NCBI RefSeq assembly: GCF_902148845.1
Contig: NW_021941230.1
Span: forward strand, 11,816,783-11,880,782
DNA length: 64,000 bases
From: Salarias fasciatus
Taxonomy: Eukaryota; Chordata; Actinopteri; Blenniiformes; Blenniidae
Direction of reading: 5' to 3'
The translations under genes were made by a program, and so were the position numbers. The stretch's first letter is position 1, and every line of letters begins with the position of its first letter. This document shows positions 1-12,810 of the stretch, piece by piece. The notes beneath the pieces are model-generated. The model ran no database searches and was not told where the DNA came from. It saw only the letters and a program-made list of their open reading frames with translations.

Positions 1-1742
1 TATTCCTGTGGGATTATCATCGCGTTCCCGTGCCGCCGCCGCCGCCGCCGCCGCGCGCTTCACGTTTCACCTCCGCAGACGCCGGCGCTCTTTGGGCGCA
101 GCTGCGGGCGAGATTAATACGCAGCAGGGCGGAAATGGAGCCGACAAGGCGAGCGTTCCTCGGATGTGCATCTGGTTTGGAGGATGCGGGTCAGCTTTGA
201 TCAGGACGTCTGGGAGGCCGGAGAGGCCCGGGCGACGGCTCCACGCGACGTCTGATTTACGTCCCTCGTAAGTCCGTTGTGTTCTCGGCCGTTTCTGATC
301 GTCGAGACGTCCAGACATGTTTGAGATCCCACGTGTTGAGGCCACCGCCTCGGCGGGCGCCGCAGCGGTTCAGACATCAGAAAGCTCATTAAGGTCAAAG
401 ATGATCCGGTTTGGTTCTTTTATATGAAAAGTCTGCATGCATCAGGGATGAAAGTCCTCCAGGCTATCAAATCCACCCTGAGAAAGTCTCCATCTCCATC
501 TGACTGCAGCTGAACCTGTTTTCGGGAAACACCTGCCTCTATTTTTACTCTAATAAACCGCTTTATTAGCGCTCCGCCGGTATGAACGGCACCGTCACAA
601 GGCGACGAGGCCATCCACAGCGAAGCAGCCAACATTGTTTTGGAAGAAAGAGCATCTCTCAAAAGGGTTGAGAGAGTCATCTGCTGGTAGTTAAAAGTGA
701 CGGAGGGATCGGAGAGCGCTGTTTTTTTTTTCCTGCTTCCACAGAGGCCCGAGCCGGCGAAGAGCACCGCGGGGGTCAACCCCGCCGCAGAGGGATGGAG
801 CTGAAGTGGAGGACCTGCTTTGTAGTTAACCAACAAAACCTGCGTGCCGCCGTCTGAATTCATGAACCGTCGCTGGAGCTGACGTTAATCCTGAAAAGTC
901 AAAAACAGTGAGGGATGGTCTTCTTTTTTTTTTTCCTTTTATGCCTTGAAACAAAACTCATTTTCTCCTCAAAAAGACATTACTGTCCGTCCGTCTGACT
1001 TCTCGACGTCCTGTCGTCCTGGAGTTCTGTCTTCCTGTCATCGGATCTGCTAGTTTTGCCCTGAGTGACCTTTAGAGTGTACCTGGGCTTCTCCGCACCG
1101 CCGTACAGCAGATATCTATTAGCTGTGGTATGTGTCTCAGAGACCCGTGCTGCTTTTCCTCATCGCAGAGACGAGCCGTTCCACCGAGTCTCAAGTCTTC
1201 TCGCTGCTGTTCGCCTTCTGGCAACGCCCGTCAGTCAGTGGTTAGCTTAATTTTGCATACCTGAGCGTAAAAGCACTCGACGCAGCGCAGCTATTTCTGT
1301 GGAACAGCATGTAAAGACACCGAAACAAGGCTGCTCGGAGAGTTTTTTGAAATTCCGTAAAGAAGCAGTTTAGTAGTTGTTGACATTTTCCATTTAATCC
1401 ACTGCACTCCATGACATTGTAGCATTTCAACAAGAAGCTTCTTGAGACGAATCTGAAAACTTCTTATTTAATAAGTGGCAAGTGTGAAAAGTATTTTTTA
1501 AATCTTTTTTTTTTTTTTGCAGTCCTACAAGTCATTAAAATGTTTCCAGTGCAGCATCAGAATGTGAAGAAATCCCCGAAGAGATGCATAATGTCTGATT
1601 TTAAACTAATGAGTAGAACCATTAAATCTCAATGTACTGTCAGAAGGAACCGCATGAGGCGACACGGAACAAACTCATTTCACAGATGCTTTTGGGCACA
1701 GCGATATTAAATATGGAAACCCCCCCCCACGTCGGGACTTAC
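1..1742. other. probable col28a1-like intron or 3' continuation
   Basis: No exon could be supported here. The collagen gene on the minus strand has its last visible exon at 1743-1796 and must continue to lower coordinates, so this stretch is most simply its next intron. It holds a short CCG run near 33-53 and several T runs. No Gly-X-Y coding stretch with splice borders was seen on either strand. Confidence 0.5.
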
Positions 1743-2933
1743 TTTTTTGCCCATGGGGCCTTCAGGTCCGATGTCCCCCAGAGGGCCAGGCAGACCCTTT
1801 ACCAAAGAGACAGAACTTCAGACCATCGCGAATCTGGAGGATTCTAGAAAATAGCACAACTGATCTTTCACGAAACCTTGCTGTGAACGATTATTTGCAC
1901 TTCAAACTTTTTATTTTGTGGAATCTAAGGAGACTTTTCCAGATAGAAAAATCCAAATTTTGACAGGTTCACAGCAGCGTCTCTCAGCGGTGACGCTGTG
2001 TCCTGACTTCACCTCCTGCTGGATCTGCAGCATCTCTGCCACTGCTCCGAGGTGACCAGCCACATTCACCTCACCCTCATCGGCGCCAGTCGCTTTAATT
2101 TTACACCTTGTCATGGAATCTGCACGGGGCTTCGTGAAAGATCCGTTGCTCTCTTCAGAAAGAAAGAAAGAAAGAGGTTCAACCTGAAGTCCGCGGTTTC
2201 CCTGAGGCCCGACGGTGCCTTCAGGACCCTGTAAGAAAAACAGACTTCTTAAACTTCTGCATTTCCTCCTGTTCATTCAAACCAGTGGCAGTCATGTCAT
2301 GTAGAAGTTGAATTGTTGAGCTAAACGTCCATTCGGGAGCTGCCGCCTTTGTTGCTCTGGTGAAGTGTCTTTTCCTTTCAGTCGCTTCACCTTGTCGATG
2401 CGTTTAACTTGAAAACATATATAAACTATCGAAAAAAGAAAATCCAGTGAGAACGTTACAGAATCCACGGGCATTTAAAGCTTTAAAAGATGTTTTACCT
2501 TGAGTTTAAAGTCTTAAAACATCCCTCTGTAACCCCGCGAAGGGCTAAAAGGTTACGCAAGATTGAATCATGGCATGATAATTCTGACAAAATGTATCTG
2601 AGGAGTGAATGTGGGATTGTGTTCTGACATTAAATCCGAGCTACAGCTCTTCGTGCCGACGTACCCGGTCTCCTTTGATTCCAGGCGTGCCGCACTCCCC
2701 TCGTTCTCCCTGCAAGAGAAAAACAGACGCATCAGCCAGGTCCTTAGCAGAGCATCGCTTTGCATAATTCCAGAGTTCAGATCGAATCCCACACCTTCGC
2801 CATAATAACTTTATTGCTCTGTGGTGCAGTTTCAAAGATCGCTTCATCTCAGCTCTTAATTTTCCTGCCAGGAGCTGCTGCACCGCCAACCCCCGTGAAA
2901 TGTGATTTACGAAACCGTGAGGCCCCGGAATTA

Positions 2934-2985
<52 letters not shown>

Positions 2986-5900
2986 AAAACAAAAACAAAG
3001 AACAAAGTGTGATGCTTCCACATTTATCACATCTGGAAAACATCCAGTTTCCGTCAGTGTCGTGTGCGAATCCAGCCGACTGAGGTGTAGAGAGAGAGAG
3101 AGTCAAAGAGAATCCGAGCTTTACCTTCTCGCCTTTGTATCCTGGTTTCCCCTGTGTGGACAGAAGAGCTGGGTTGAGGAAGGACGAGGCGGGAAAACAC
3201 CAACAGAGGACAAGACTGCATGATTCAGGACTCACCTCCGATCCCTCTCGACCTGGAAGTCCACTGAGCCCGCCCTCACCCTGAAGGGAAGAGCAATTTT
3301 ACTTAATCTGGGAATTAATCCAAAACTTGTGTTTGGGAAAAACAAAAGATGATTGTCCGGCACCTTCTGTCCTTTTGGTCCGGGGCCTCCGTCATCTCCC
3401 GGTCGACCTTTCTTTCCCTGCAGACAAAGTTCAATTAGTTGGATCAGAGTGAAAACAATATCAACAATTTGGCTCAAAGCAGAGCGATCGTTCAGGTTCT
3501 TTCCTCCGATTTCCTACCACAGTCCAGCTTTTACTTTGAAAATGTGTGCGTTTTAGATCTGTCCAAAACTCAGAGACTTAATAAAAAAAATACCGTCATA
3601 ATAATTCCTGCCTCAGCTGCCTGTTCTGAAGTTATGGCTAAAAGACGACACCCCCTAGTGGCCAAAGTAATTATGACAACGGCAATGTCAAGAAGACATG
3701 ATGGAAGTTCATATGAGGGGGAAGAAACATCATCCAGAGAGCAGGATCTGTCATCCTGCATCGAGGTGAAGGGTGTTCGCTTTTTACAATCCGCGCATTA
3801 ATGCAAATCAAATCAAAGAGGATTTAAAATAATGTAAATGGCATAAAATAGAAAGCATTGAAACTTGATTAAAACCTAATTTTGAGCAAAAATTATTGAG
3901 ATAAATGGGATATTTTATGGGATATTAGAGGACATTCAGACACGCTGGATCTGAAGTGGCTGACTGTTCTCCTGAGCGGCTGTTTTCGTGGAAACGACCA
4001 CCAGTCGGACGGCCGTCCTTCCTTCTTCGCGTCCGCAACAAAAGAGCTTTTCTGGGAAGTGTGTGCGGAAGCGGCGTGGTTGAAGTGGATCTCAGCTGAA
4101 GGCGTCTGGGAGCGGATGAGTCAGCGCCAACTGGGCATGTTTTCGCCTTTTCAGTCTGCCGGTCTGTGTCTTGTCCCTGATGTGAAGCAGCTTTTGTTGG
4201 GAGTTTAAAAAAGGAAAAAAAGAAAAGAAAGAAGCGTGGTGCGGCAATTACTCCATTCACGCCGTGTGAAAGTACATCAAAGGAAAACCACCACGTCTAA
4301 TTGCGGCGGATCCTACATGGTAGCAAGACTTCAGAAGACGGGGAAAGTCCTTATCTGCACGCGTCCTCGCACGGTCCTCTTTCTGCCCATTTTCCCACGT
4401 AAAATATACATTTAGGCCTGTTCTCACTGAAGCAGGAGGAATGTTAAACACTCCCAACTCGCTCTGCTGCAGGGAAGCGTCTCGAAAATTGAACCACACG
4501 ACTCAGTCAAATCCAGCCAAGACCCCTGAAACCAGCCTGTTGGCTCCGGGGGTCTCTGTTGTCCCTCAGACAGGCTTCAAAGATTCCCGTCTGGGAGTTG
4601 CTGTGCTTCTGAGGACAGCAGAGGAAAACATTTCGTCCTTGTGTCTGTCAGGAAGCGACGCAGAAATAACCATGAAATAAATACATTCCACGTGTTTTCA
4701 ATTTAAATCAAAGCCAGAAACAGTGATTGAGTAAAGAGACATAAGATAAGATGCTCAGTGAACATTAAAAAGACGTTTAAGGTCCAACAATGTCTTTCTT
4801 ACGTCTTTTACAGAAATCCAAGAAGAAAATTATTCAATATTTAAAAAAAAATTAGCATTTGTGAGATTTTGGTTGTTTCAGTAGAGGATAAATAAATAAA
4901 TGTTCCCATAGATTCCAAATTAATGACAGTTTCTGGAGTTTTGTAGGGACAAATGTTGGGTTTCCATCTTTGAATTGTCAACATGGGGCAAAGCAGTGAA
5001 GCAGCGATTCCCAAAGTGTGGCCCACGGCCCTCTGATGGGCCCTGAAGATGATGCAGATGACTTTTATGATATTTTCTGATGGAAGAGGCTCAAAATATA
5101 CTAAAATACTGTTTGTTTTTTTCAAACTGATCAACATCAGGTCAGTTTTATTGAAGTTAGTTTCCCATTGGGAAGCATGGAATGACTTTGAACCACAGCT
5201 AGCCAACGAATGTGGAACAGACTTCATCTTAGAAATCTGCTTTGTGACTTTTGAATCTTCAAATACAAACAGAATCAATTGGTTAAAGTTTTTTTTTTTA
5301 TTTTTTTTTTTTTATCTGCAGATCACAACAGAAGCTTTCTAGTGAATAAAGAAATGAATCCAGGCAGCACTTACATAATCTTCACATTAAACCAAATGTT
5401 TAAAGTGAATAATGTGTTCAGTGTGTTTGTCGTGATTTTGAAAACACCGAGACTGTGCGTGAGCGCCACGGTTGAAGGCGACTCACAAACAGTTCCCGGT
5501 GCTTTTGGCCCATCTCGGTGGGATCAGGTCGAATCGAAAGGTATAAAAAAGAGGGATGGATGTACTCACGGCGGGGCCGCTGGGTCCCCTCTCGCCTTTC
5601 TCACACGCACACTGGCTCTGGGCCAGCGGACACTTCAAACACAAGAAAACAGGAGTGAGACGAGGCGAACAGGGACCGAAGAGCAAAAACAGTCGTGTGG
5701 AGGCTCACCCCTTCGTCTGCCAGCTCCGTCTGGGGAGAAGAAACAAAGACATCGGGATTAGATCGATCCCACATGGCCGCTGCGATCCTGATCTCAGATT
5801 TTGGTGATTTAGCAGAGTACGGAAACACCTGCTCGGAAACACATTCTGCACAATTCTGCGGCGGTTATGGTTGAAATTCTGCTGAGATGAAACACAAAAC

Positions 5901-6164
5901 ACATGCGCGGGGCCAGTAAAACGTCCCGGCCGAGCACTCGGGGGGTTGTTTCTGCAGACCGCGGGTCTGAAGACAAGTCTGTCCTTTGTTGCCAGACTGA
6001 GTGTTGCAGAGATAAAAGTCTGCTTATGACATGCAGATGCTTCGTCCGCGCAAGATGAAAGCCGAGCTCCGGCATGTTCGACGCTCGCCGTAAGTTCCCT
6101 GTGAAGTTTTCCCTTCGTTATTTGGTAGACGGAGGAAGCTTAACGCCGCGCACATGGCGGCAGG

Positions 6165-6239
<75 letters not shown>

Positions 6240-8897
6240 ATGTGTAAAAGCCACCCTGACTGAGGCAGGTAGCAGGTGGACGTCCGAGATGGAGGCAGCG
6301 AGGGGGGAAGCATCGTATGAGAGACGTCGATAGCTTTTTTTTTTTTTTTTTTTTTTCTGTGGCAAATTTCTGCCCTCCGGTTACGAGTAATTATGAGACA
6401 TACATGCAGTTTCACGAGCCGGAGGAGTGGGTTCGGAGTGATTATGCGTCGTGCAAGTGTGAGCAAGAACATCAAGGGGTTTTTTTTGTTTTTTTTTTAA
6501 TGTGAGTGTATTTACACGCCCTGCCGGGCATGAAGGTAAATGAGGGGTTTCGATGGGCTCCTTCCGGGTTTTAAAGTCAGTTCAGGAACTATTTTTACAC
6601 AGTGATAACTATGGGGGTACTAAAAGAAGCACAGAATGTAACATTTTAACAAAATGTTGGTCTCTACCAAGTTATTGAGCAAACTCAGAGGTCAAGTTGT
6701 GGCCTTTTTAGGAAATGAAAGGTACGATTTAGAATCACTTGCATGTCGAAGGCGTCTGAAGGTACTTACGGTGGCACATACCCTGCAGTGCAAGTGATCG
6801 CATTTGTCCACTCGTAAGTGAGTTCTGATGACTTTCTTTAAAAAGAGGAACCTCTAATCATTCAGTCGAGCTGTATTGCTTCCTAGCACCTTGAATCTAC
6901 AAACTCAGCATTCTACTGTCAGAAGTCACTGCAGGGTGAGTCCTGGCGTTGCCATAATTTGTCAAAAAAGTCTTGCTGACACAGCAAAACCACAGAAAAT
7001 AGCTGAAGGATCAAATATTTCAGCTTCATTTCTTCTAACGTATCCTTCGAACTGATCAAATAAAAGCTTTCCGCCCACAGTAATCCCTCTTTGGGAACAG
7101 TTTCTGGAGGTTTCTTCAGTCTGTCACGGCTTTCCGTCGCACTCTGAACTCTCTCTGATGGTGTTTCTGTTTTCTGAAGCACGTCAATCTGTCTGTGGAG
7201 GCGTAGCGGCTTTCTGTTGCCGCACAGCGACACCTAGTGGCCATGACTTCCTCGACTCACCATCTCCTTGATGACCTTGTCCACGATCCGGTCGTCCTGC
7301 AGGTTGTGGAGGTAGCGGGAGGCCGGCGAGCTGGCGATCTGCCGCAGCTGGGCGACGTTGGCGGGCTCGTTGGCCTCGGGCGTGATCCCGATGGTGAAGA
7401 AGCGGACGCCCTGGTTCTTGGCGTCGGCCACGGCCGAGAAGATGTCGGGGTTCCTCGGGTGCGAGACGCCGTCGAAGAGCAGGATGGCCACCTTGATGCT
7501 GTTGACCGGCGACTCCTCCAGGTAGATGCGGGTGAGGTTGGTGATGGCGTAGGTGGTGTAGGTGCCGTGTCCGATGTAGACGATGGGGGCGATCCGGGCC
7601 TTGAAGTCCTCCGTGCTCCGCCACTGCTTGAAGGTCTGCTCGATGATGACGTGGCTGCTGTACTGGAGGAGGGCGGCGCGGGAGACCAGGCCGCGGCCGG
7701 TCTGCAGGCGGAGGCCCTGCAGGCGGTCCATCACGTCCGAGGCGAAGCGCTTCTCCTGGGCGTGGTTGTCCTTGGCGCTCTCGGAGCTGTCCACCAGGAA
7801 GGCCAGCTCCAGACTGCAGTCCTCGGCGACGAGAGCTGCGAAGGAAGAGGCGACGGGAATGAAGGACGACGTTCGATGAAGAGATTAAGATTCATTTCAT
7901 CGGATTAAGAACTGCATTGTGCTCGTGGATCATCTGTTGTTACAACCACAAAAGCGAACTTGGACGCGACTAAACTTGCACTTTTACAAAGAGCCCCGAG
8001 GCATTTACTTCACTGATTCCACACCTGTCTGGAAGTGCTGAACCAGGATTTTATTTTGCCAACTCTCTCAACCAGAAGATTCATACCACTCTTTTATCCA
8101 TAATTCAAATAAAAATCTATTTGGATGCAGATTATCTTGGCACAAAAACAGTCTGTGAGCTCATGTTATGTGACACAGTTTGTTTTCTTGTTGTTTATTC
8201 TTTTTACAAGAGGCCCAAATCCGGGGAGCCTCTGGAAGGGGGAAAGGTGATTTATGGGCCGCTGAGGCCCTATAGGCCCGTGTCTTTTTAAGAAAAGCGT
8301 GATAAGTCCATGAATGTGACACTTCCCTTTGAAGAGGAAATAAAGTGAGGATCCCGCGCCAACCTTCAGCGGCGGAAAGAGGTCACAGATCTAATACAGG
8401 CCGAGGATAAATCACATTAATCTTCAGAGAAACGTGTCACAGAGAGAATGCGCCTGGGGAAACGGGATTCTGGGCGAATAAAACATTTGGGTAACAGAGC
8501 GCCGAGCGGTCACGCGGGAGATGGATGGCTCGGAGAGGCCTCGGAGATACGATCAATCCCAGCGCATCGCATCCTCCAGCGGTGTCCTTGTTGAGGATCA
8601 TGTTCTTTTTTCTTTTTTTTTTCACCTGTGGCAGAAAATTCTTTCCTTCACCTGCACAAATTCCAGATTTCCAACTCAACGCATTGGTGGAAGAGAGGGG
8701 GAAAAAAATGTGGATTTCCTTTCAGAAGTTGGGAGAAGAAACTTACATTTTCCATTCTGAGGTATGGAATTGGAAGAAAAGAGTTTGCTTTTCCTTTTGG
8801 GGGTCACCTCCTCTTCTTCATAGTCTTCCTCATAGTCCTGAGCCAGGAGACCCTGAAGCCCCCACAGCAGCAGGAGCCAGTGCAGAGAGGGGACCAT
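1743..8897 (-). CDS. col28a1: collagen alpha-1(XXVIII)-like chain, 5' half (partial)
   Basis: This is an extracellular-matrix collagen of the type VI/XXVIII group. Ten coding exons join in frame (360 codons): 8897-8747, 7835-7261, 5729-5709, 5632-5570, 3417-3364, 3280-3236, 3151-3125, 2709-2665, 2228-2184 and 1796-1743. The ATG at 8897 starts a hydrophobic signal peptide (MVPSLHWLLLLWGLQGLLAQ) followed by an acidic stretch. Exon 2 encodes one von Willebrand A domain with the MIDAS motif D-S-S-E-S. A Cys-rich hinge (C-A-C-E-K-G) then leads into Gly-X-Y repeats. Collagen exons are 54, 45, 27, 45, 45 and 54 nt, and GERGECGTPGIKGDR closely resembles the same place in human COL28A1. The expected rest (more triple helix, a second VWA, possibly a Kunitz domain) lies off the left edge. 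Teleosts have several col28 paralogues, so the exact paralogue is uncertain. Confidence 0.85.
2936..2989. repeat. poly-C (40) followed by poly-A (14)
   Basis: A run of about 40 C is directly followed by about 14 A inside a col28a1-like intron. Homopolymers this long are often mis-sized in assemblies, so the true length is uncertain. Confidence 0.9.
5002..5060 (+). mobile_element. possible hAT-type terminal fragment
   Basis: The start, CAGCGATTCCCAAAGTGTGG, resembles the CAGNGGTTCCCAAAG ends of some hAT transposons. I found no matching inverted end within the next 500 bases and no clear target-site duplication, so this is at most a broken end. It lies in a col28a1-like intron. Confidence 0.35.
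6166..6237. repeat. (TG)36 microsatellite
   Basis: This is a perfect TG dinucleotide run on the plus strand, reading as CA in the collagen transcript. It lies in the col28a1-like intron between exons 2 and 3. The rest of that intron (5730-7260) shows T runs but no exon I can support. Confidence 0.97.
7261..7835 (-). other. col28a1: col28a1-like VWA-domain exon
   Basis: This single 575-nt exon encodes the whole N-terminal von Willebrand A domain, from LVAEDCSLELAF through the MIDAS D-S-S-E-S to VIKEM. The loop threonine (GHGTYTTYA) and the third MIDAS aspartate (LLFDG) are visible. The acceptor follows ccttcgcag and the donor is GTGAGT. It is GC-rich, which creates a long open frame on the opposite strand; that frame is a shadow. 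Confidence 0.9.
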
Positions 8898-10093
8898 GGC
8901 GACCCTGGAACTGGAGAGAGATCTGGATTAAACATAAGAGCTCAGACGTGTCCTTCTGTTTTAATACCCTCCCAAAAAAAAAAAACCACCTCGGAACAAG
9001 CTTTAACAGGCACGCATACCTCACAATGTCGCTGACTTAGCTCTCGGACGTCTGCTGCTCTGAGGGCGAGAAAGCCACAAGGAAGATGCAAACCGCTGCC
9101 TGCTTCAGTTCGGGTCCATCTCGTCCCGAGCGTCGGGTTCTCCCGGTGCCTGGATCTTTATTGGGGTCAGCAGGTCACGTTGGCAGCATGAAGGTTGACC
9201 TTCAGCGGCAGCAGGAGCAGGAGCAGGAGCAGCGAGCTGCCAGAAGGCTCCAGGCTTTATCCCGACTGCCTTCAATTCAACACACTCCAAACTCCAGTAA
9301 AAAAAAAAATGGAGAAGTCCAGCCCTTTCCTCCGACTCACACACTCCCTTTTCTGAGGAGAGGGTGGGTGGAGAAGGCATCCACCGATCCTCCACAAATC
9401 TCTCAACATCACTGAGCTAATAGCATTCACCCACCTCCAGGTTTTTACTTTGGATCCTGAAAACAGGCGAAGGACCAAGAGAGGGAAAAAAAAAACAGTC
9501 AGCTGGTTACAATCAAACATTTGCATCTTTATTTTCACACGTCTCATCATGCAAAAAATTTTATTCTTCCAAACGTCGATTGTTTCCATACTTTCAGTTG
9601 AAGAAATTGTGTAAAAGTTCTGTTTCCTGGTCAATATTTCAGTGTCACCCTCTACATTGCTTTCATCTGGCAGTCAAATTTTTTGGAACTTCCACAAAAA
9701 TCCCTTTTTAAATGAGTCTCTCGTCTCAAATAAACCGATCTTCATGATCTGAGTTTGATCTTCTTCGGACCTGAACGTCTGGTCATTTGACTTTCTCGGT
9801 AAAAACATCAGGAACTAGTGGATTATACATCATATTCTCAAAGCATTTAACATTCTCAAATTAACACTTTAGGTCTTGCTGGGTAGAAAGATTATGTCCT
9901 TCTTCTCTTCTTGTTACATTTTAGAAACAGATTTGACTTCATGAGTTCTTCAAAAGAACTGCTTTTGTGGGCTGGTTATGATGCTCAACTGCTTTATCTG
10001 TCACTTTGTCTTGAAATTTCCAGAATGATGCTTAGTGCACATGTCTGGACATTGAAAATGATTCTGTTTTCTCAATAAATGGAGGTGAATCCT

Positions 10094-10135
10094 GAAGAGG
10101 AAGGGCCCCCGGACAGAACCCTGCGGAACTCCAGA
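10094..10135 (-). mobile_element. LINE reverse-transcriptase remnant
   Basis: Read on the minus strand this gives SGVPQGSVRGPFLF, the core S-G-V-P-Q-G-S-V-L-G-P-L-L-F block of non-LTR reverse transcriptases (L2/Rex1-type elements carry it). Flanking codons drift quickly, so only this block is secure and the element is an old, short remnant. Family not resolved. Confidence 0.6.
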
Positions 10136-12333
10136 GGCGCTGTCGTGAAGGATTGGACAAACTTATATAAATATTACAAGTTCAGTTTTTCAATTGAGGT
10201 TTTTTTTTTTGTTTGTTTTCATTGCTTCCGAATGTTTTGGGGGAGAGATTTTATTTAAAGCAGCACACGGATCGTACACGACAATGACCCCTGATTACAA
10301 GTCAACAAGAGAAATCTGAAATAATCCGTGGATAAATTTAAAATTCTCCGAGTTGCGGGATGATTTGGTTGTTAATTTTCAGTAATGATGGATAAGTCCA
10401 GGTTTTGCTTTCATCTTGGTGGACTATCAACACAAAACATGAAAAATGTAGAAAAATGTCTAAAAAAGTAAACTCCTTTTTAGCCCCGATGTTGAGGGAG
10501 TGTGTCGGTACACTGTTTGGTGGGAGCATTGAGGTTAATGGAGAAATTAATAATCCAGAAAATACAGTGACTGAAGGTGTCTGAGCAGATACACGAAAAT
10601 ATTACCTGAAACAGACTGATATCACACCGATATTGTGCCGATACCAGAGGGGAAAACAGTGTTCATTTGACTGGTTAACAGTTAAAAAGTTTCCAAATTT
10701 TTGCCCTCCACACATTTTTTTAAGTGTCCTCTTACTTTTTTCTTCCTATTTAAACCAAAGAAAGTACAAGCAGCTGAACACACAGAGCTATTTGATCCGC
10801 TGATGCAATAAAAACCAAGTGTTTATTTATGTTTTTCATAATTGCGCCTCGGAGCTGTCAATGCGAAGCCTGACTGCTGGGGAAATTTGGTCTCGGGGGG
10901 GGATTTCTTCCTTAAGGCGACACACCTTGCAGGAGCAGCGAACTATGATTCACCTGCAAAAGGAAAAAAAAAAAAAAAAAAAATAGAAAGAAAAGAAAAA
11001 CCCTGCAGCAGCCATTTATTCTCCCTGACTGATTCACTTAAACACACAGAGGTAGATTCAAGTCCACAGAATTGCATTGCTGCAAAATCTCAGAGATGGA
11101 TGAGAAATAAGTAACCTTAAATCTTCTGAACTATGAGTCCAGTTTTGATTAAAACCTGCTGAGCAGCCTTGACAGAGTTCATCTTACTCATACCAGCAGA
11201 GTCTCACAGGCCAGCAACAGCCACGACGTGTCGTTTAAAACCTTTAAAGGCGAGCTGACACTCAGGAATGCTCTCCTTAAACTCGGCTTCTCTCTCTTTG
11301 CAGGGAGGATTTGGAGTTTCAAGCCTAATTTGACCCGTTTCAAAAGCTTTTATTTTGGCGATCTCGCAGGAATCAATGAGACTTCTCGAGCAAATGCACC
11401 TTTAGATGATAATTCCCACCTTATGGCAAAACAAGGACGCAGTGTGGCTCTGAATTAGAACAAGAAAATGTCTTTTAGAGGGGGGAAAAAAAAAAAAAAA
11501 ATCAGGAGTTTTTCTAAAAGCCGTTCAGTGATCAAACCTTTTACACGATATTCTAGGTTAGGTGTCAAAATGTCAACAGCATGACAGTTGTGCCGTTGAG
11601 TTTAAAAGTTTAGAGAAGGCCACATTAAGCTCATCTGGAAAGGTTAAAGTGCGTTTTAGGTTCGTCCTGAAATTTCACCTCAAATATCCCGAACGTCTAG
11701 CGTGACGTGCCGACGGATGGAAAACAGAGTTCAGGTGTGTGTTCGGTTCCCTGCAGGCATCGTTCCTGCGTCTTTAATTTAACCGCTTCTCTACAAGATA
11801 ATGGTTTAAATACACAGTGAGAGTGCTTAAAAAAAAAAAAAAAAAAAAAAAGGAGGTGACATCCGAGGCCGCTTCAGAAGATTAGCCCAAAACAGAAATG
11901 TGTGTCTCAACAAGTTTACGTCCCTGCGTGTTATGAAGGAGGCAACAGCTGGATCGGACCACAAACCGGGACCCACTGCGAGCTGCGACGGCGGCAGCGG
12001 CGAGCTCAACAGTTTACTCAAACTGCAGCCCTAAATGTTGCAACTGGTGTTCATCAGGCGTAAATATACCGCTCTGCTATACAGTGATGATCTGCTTTGC
12101 AGACATCCCGCCCTGCTAAACCTTCTCCAGGTAATGCTTCAGCATATTCTGCTAGATTTCTCAGTTGAAAAATGTTGACAGGAGACAGCGATGATTATTA
12201 TTCTCAGCCGAACACGACAGAAACATTTTCCTGCATTTGACACTCAGTGACTCAACTGGAGACACTTTTTATCTGGAAGCATGAAGCACGTGAGTGCAGG
12301 AAGTCAACCTGGAGGAGTCGTTCCAATCCAACA

Positions 12334-12347
12334 GCGCCCTCTCGTGG
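12334..12347 (-). promoter_or_regulatory. CTCF-like motif
   Basis: Minus-strand CCACGAGAGGGCGC differs at one position from the CTCF core CCASYAGRKGGCRS. It lies between the collagen and TRIM genes, where a boundary element would be plausible. This is motif evidence only. Confidence 0.35.
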
Positions 12348-12660
12348 AGCTACTGCGTGCAAAGGAAACGCATGTCCGGAAGGTGAGATGTGTGATTCGG
12401 TTAGTTTTGGTCATTTTCACTCCTCTGACGCCTCATAGAAATTCAAAACTGATCATTTCAAATAGGAGATCCTGGAGATTTAACATATTTTTATATTAAC
12501 TACAATATTTACTAAGTTGAAAAGATCTATGTCATTGCCAATTGAGTGTTTTTTTTTTTTAACTCAAAATGTTGAAAAAGTCTTCATTCCAGACTGAGAC
12601 TCTGACAATGTGACTTTGAGAACACTCTCCACAACACTTCCAAACACTCTTAAAAGCAAT

Positions 12661-12666
12661 TTTATT
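12661..12666 (-). promoter_or_regulatory. polyadenylation signal of the TRIM gene
   Basis: AATAAA on the minus strand, about 145 nt after the TRIM stop codon (12811-12813). It implies a short 3' UTR ending near 12640. Confidence 0.7.
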
Positions 12667-12810
12667 TTAATTTAACACAATAAAAAGGACAAACAGATTT
12701 CATACACTTCTGATTAGACTCAATGCCGCTCAGTCGCCACGTTGACGCGCCAAAACGTGAACTTCTGCTAAGTGCTTTCATGAAGAGGGAAATGGCGGGC
12801 TCTCCTGCCC

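Larger units (their letters stand above)
8898..12640. other. gene-poor interval between the collagen and TRIM genes
   Basis: This 3.7-kb stretch should contain the 5' UTR and promoter of the collagen gene (an acceptor-like ctctctccag precedes its ATG, so a 5' UTR exon probably lies within 9.1-9.5 kb). The remainder is AT-rich with A and T runs, one LINE reverse-transcriptase remnant near 10.1 kb and one CTCF-like motif near 12.34 kb. I see no coding exon, tRNA or hairpin RNA in it. Confidence 0.6.

Noticed and set aside
6024-6475. Open frames with long His-Thr runs on the minus strand
   Set aside because: They translate the (TG)36 microsatellite and have no homology or gene structure.
7237-7908. 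223-codon open frame on the plus strand
   Set aside because: Antisense shadow of the GC-rich VWA exon of the collagen gene; Val/Gly/Asp-rich with no recognisable domain.
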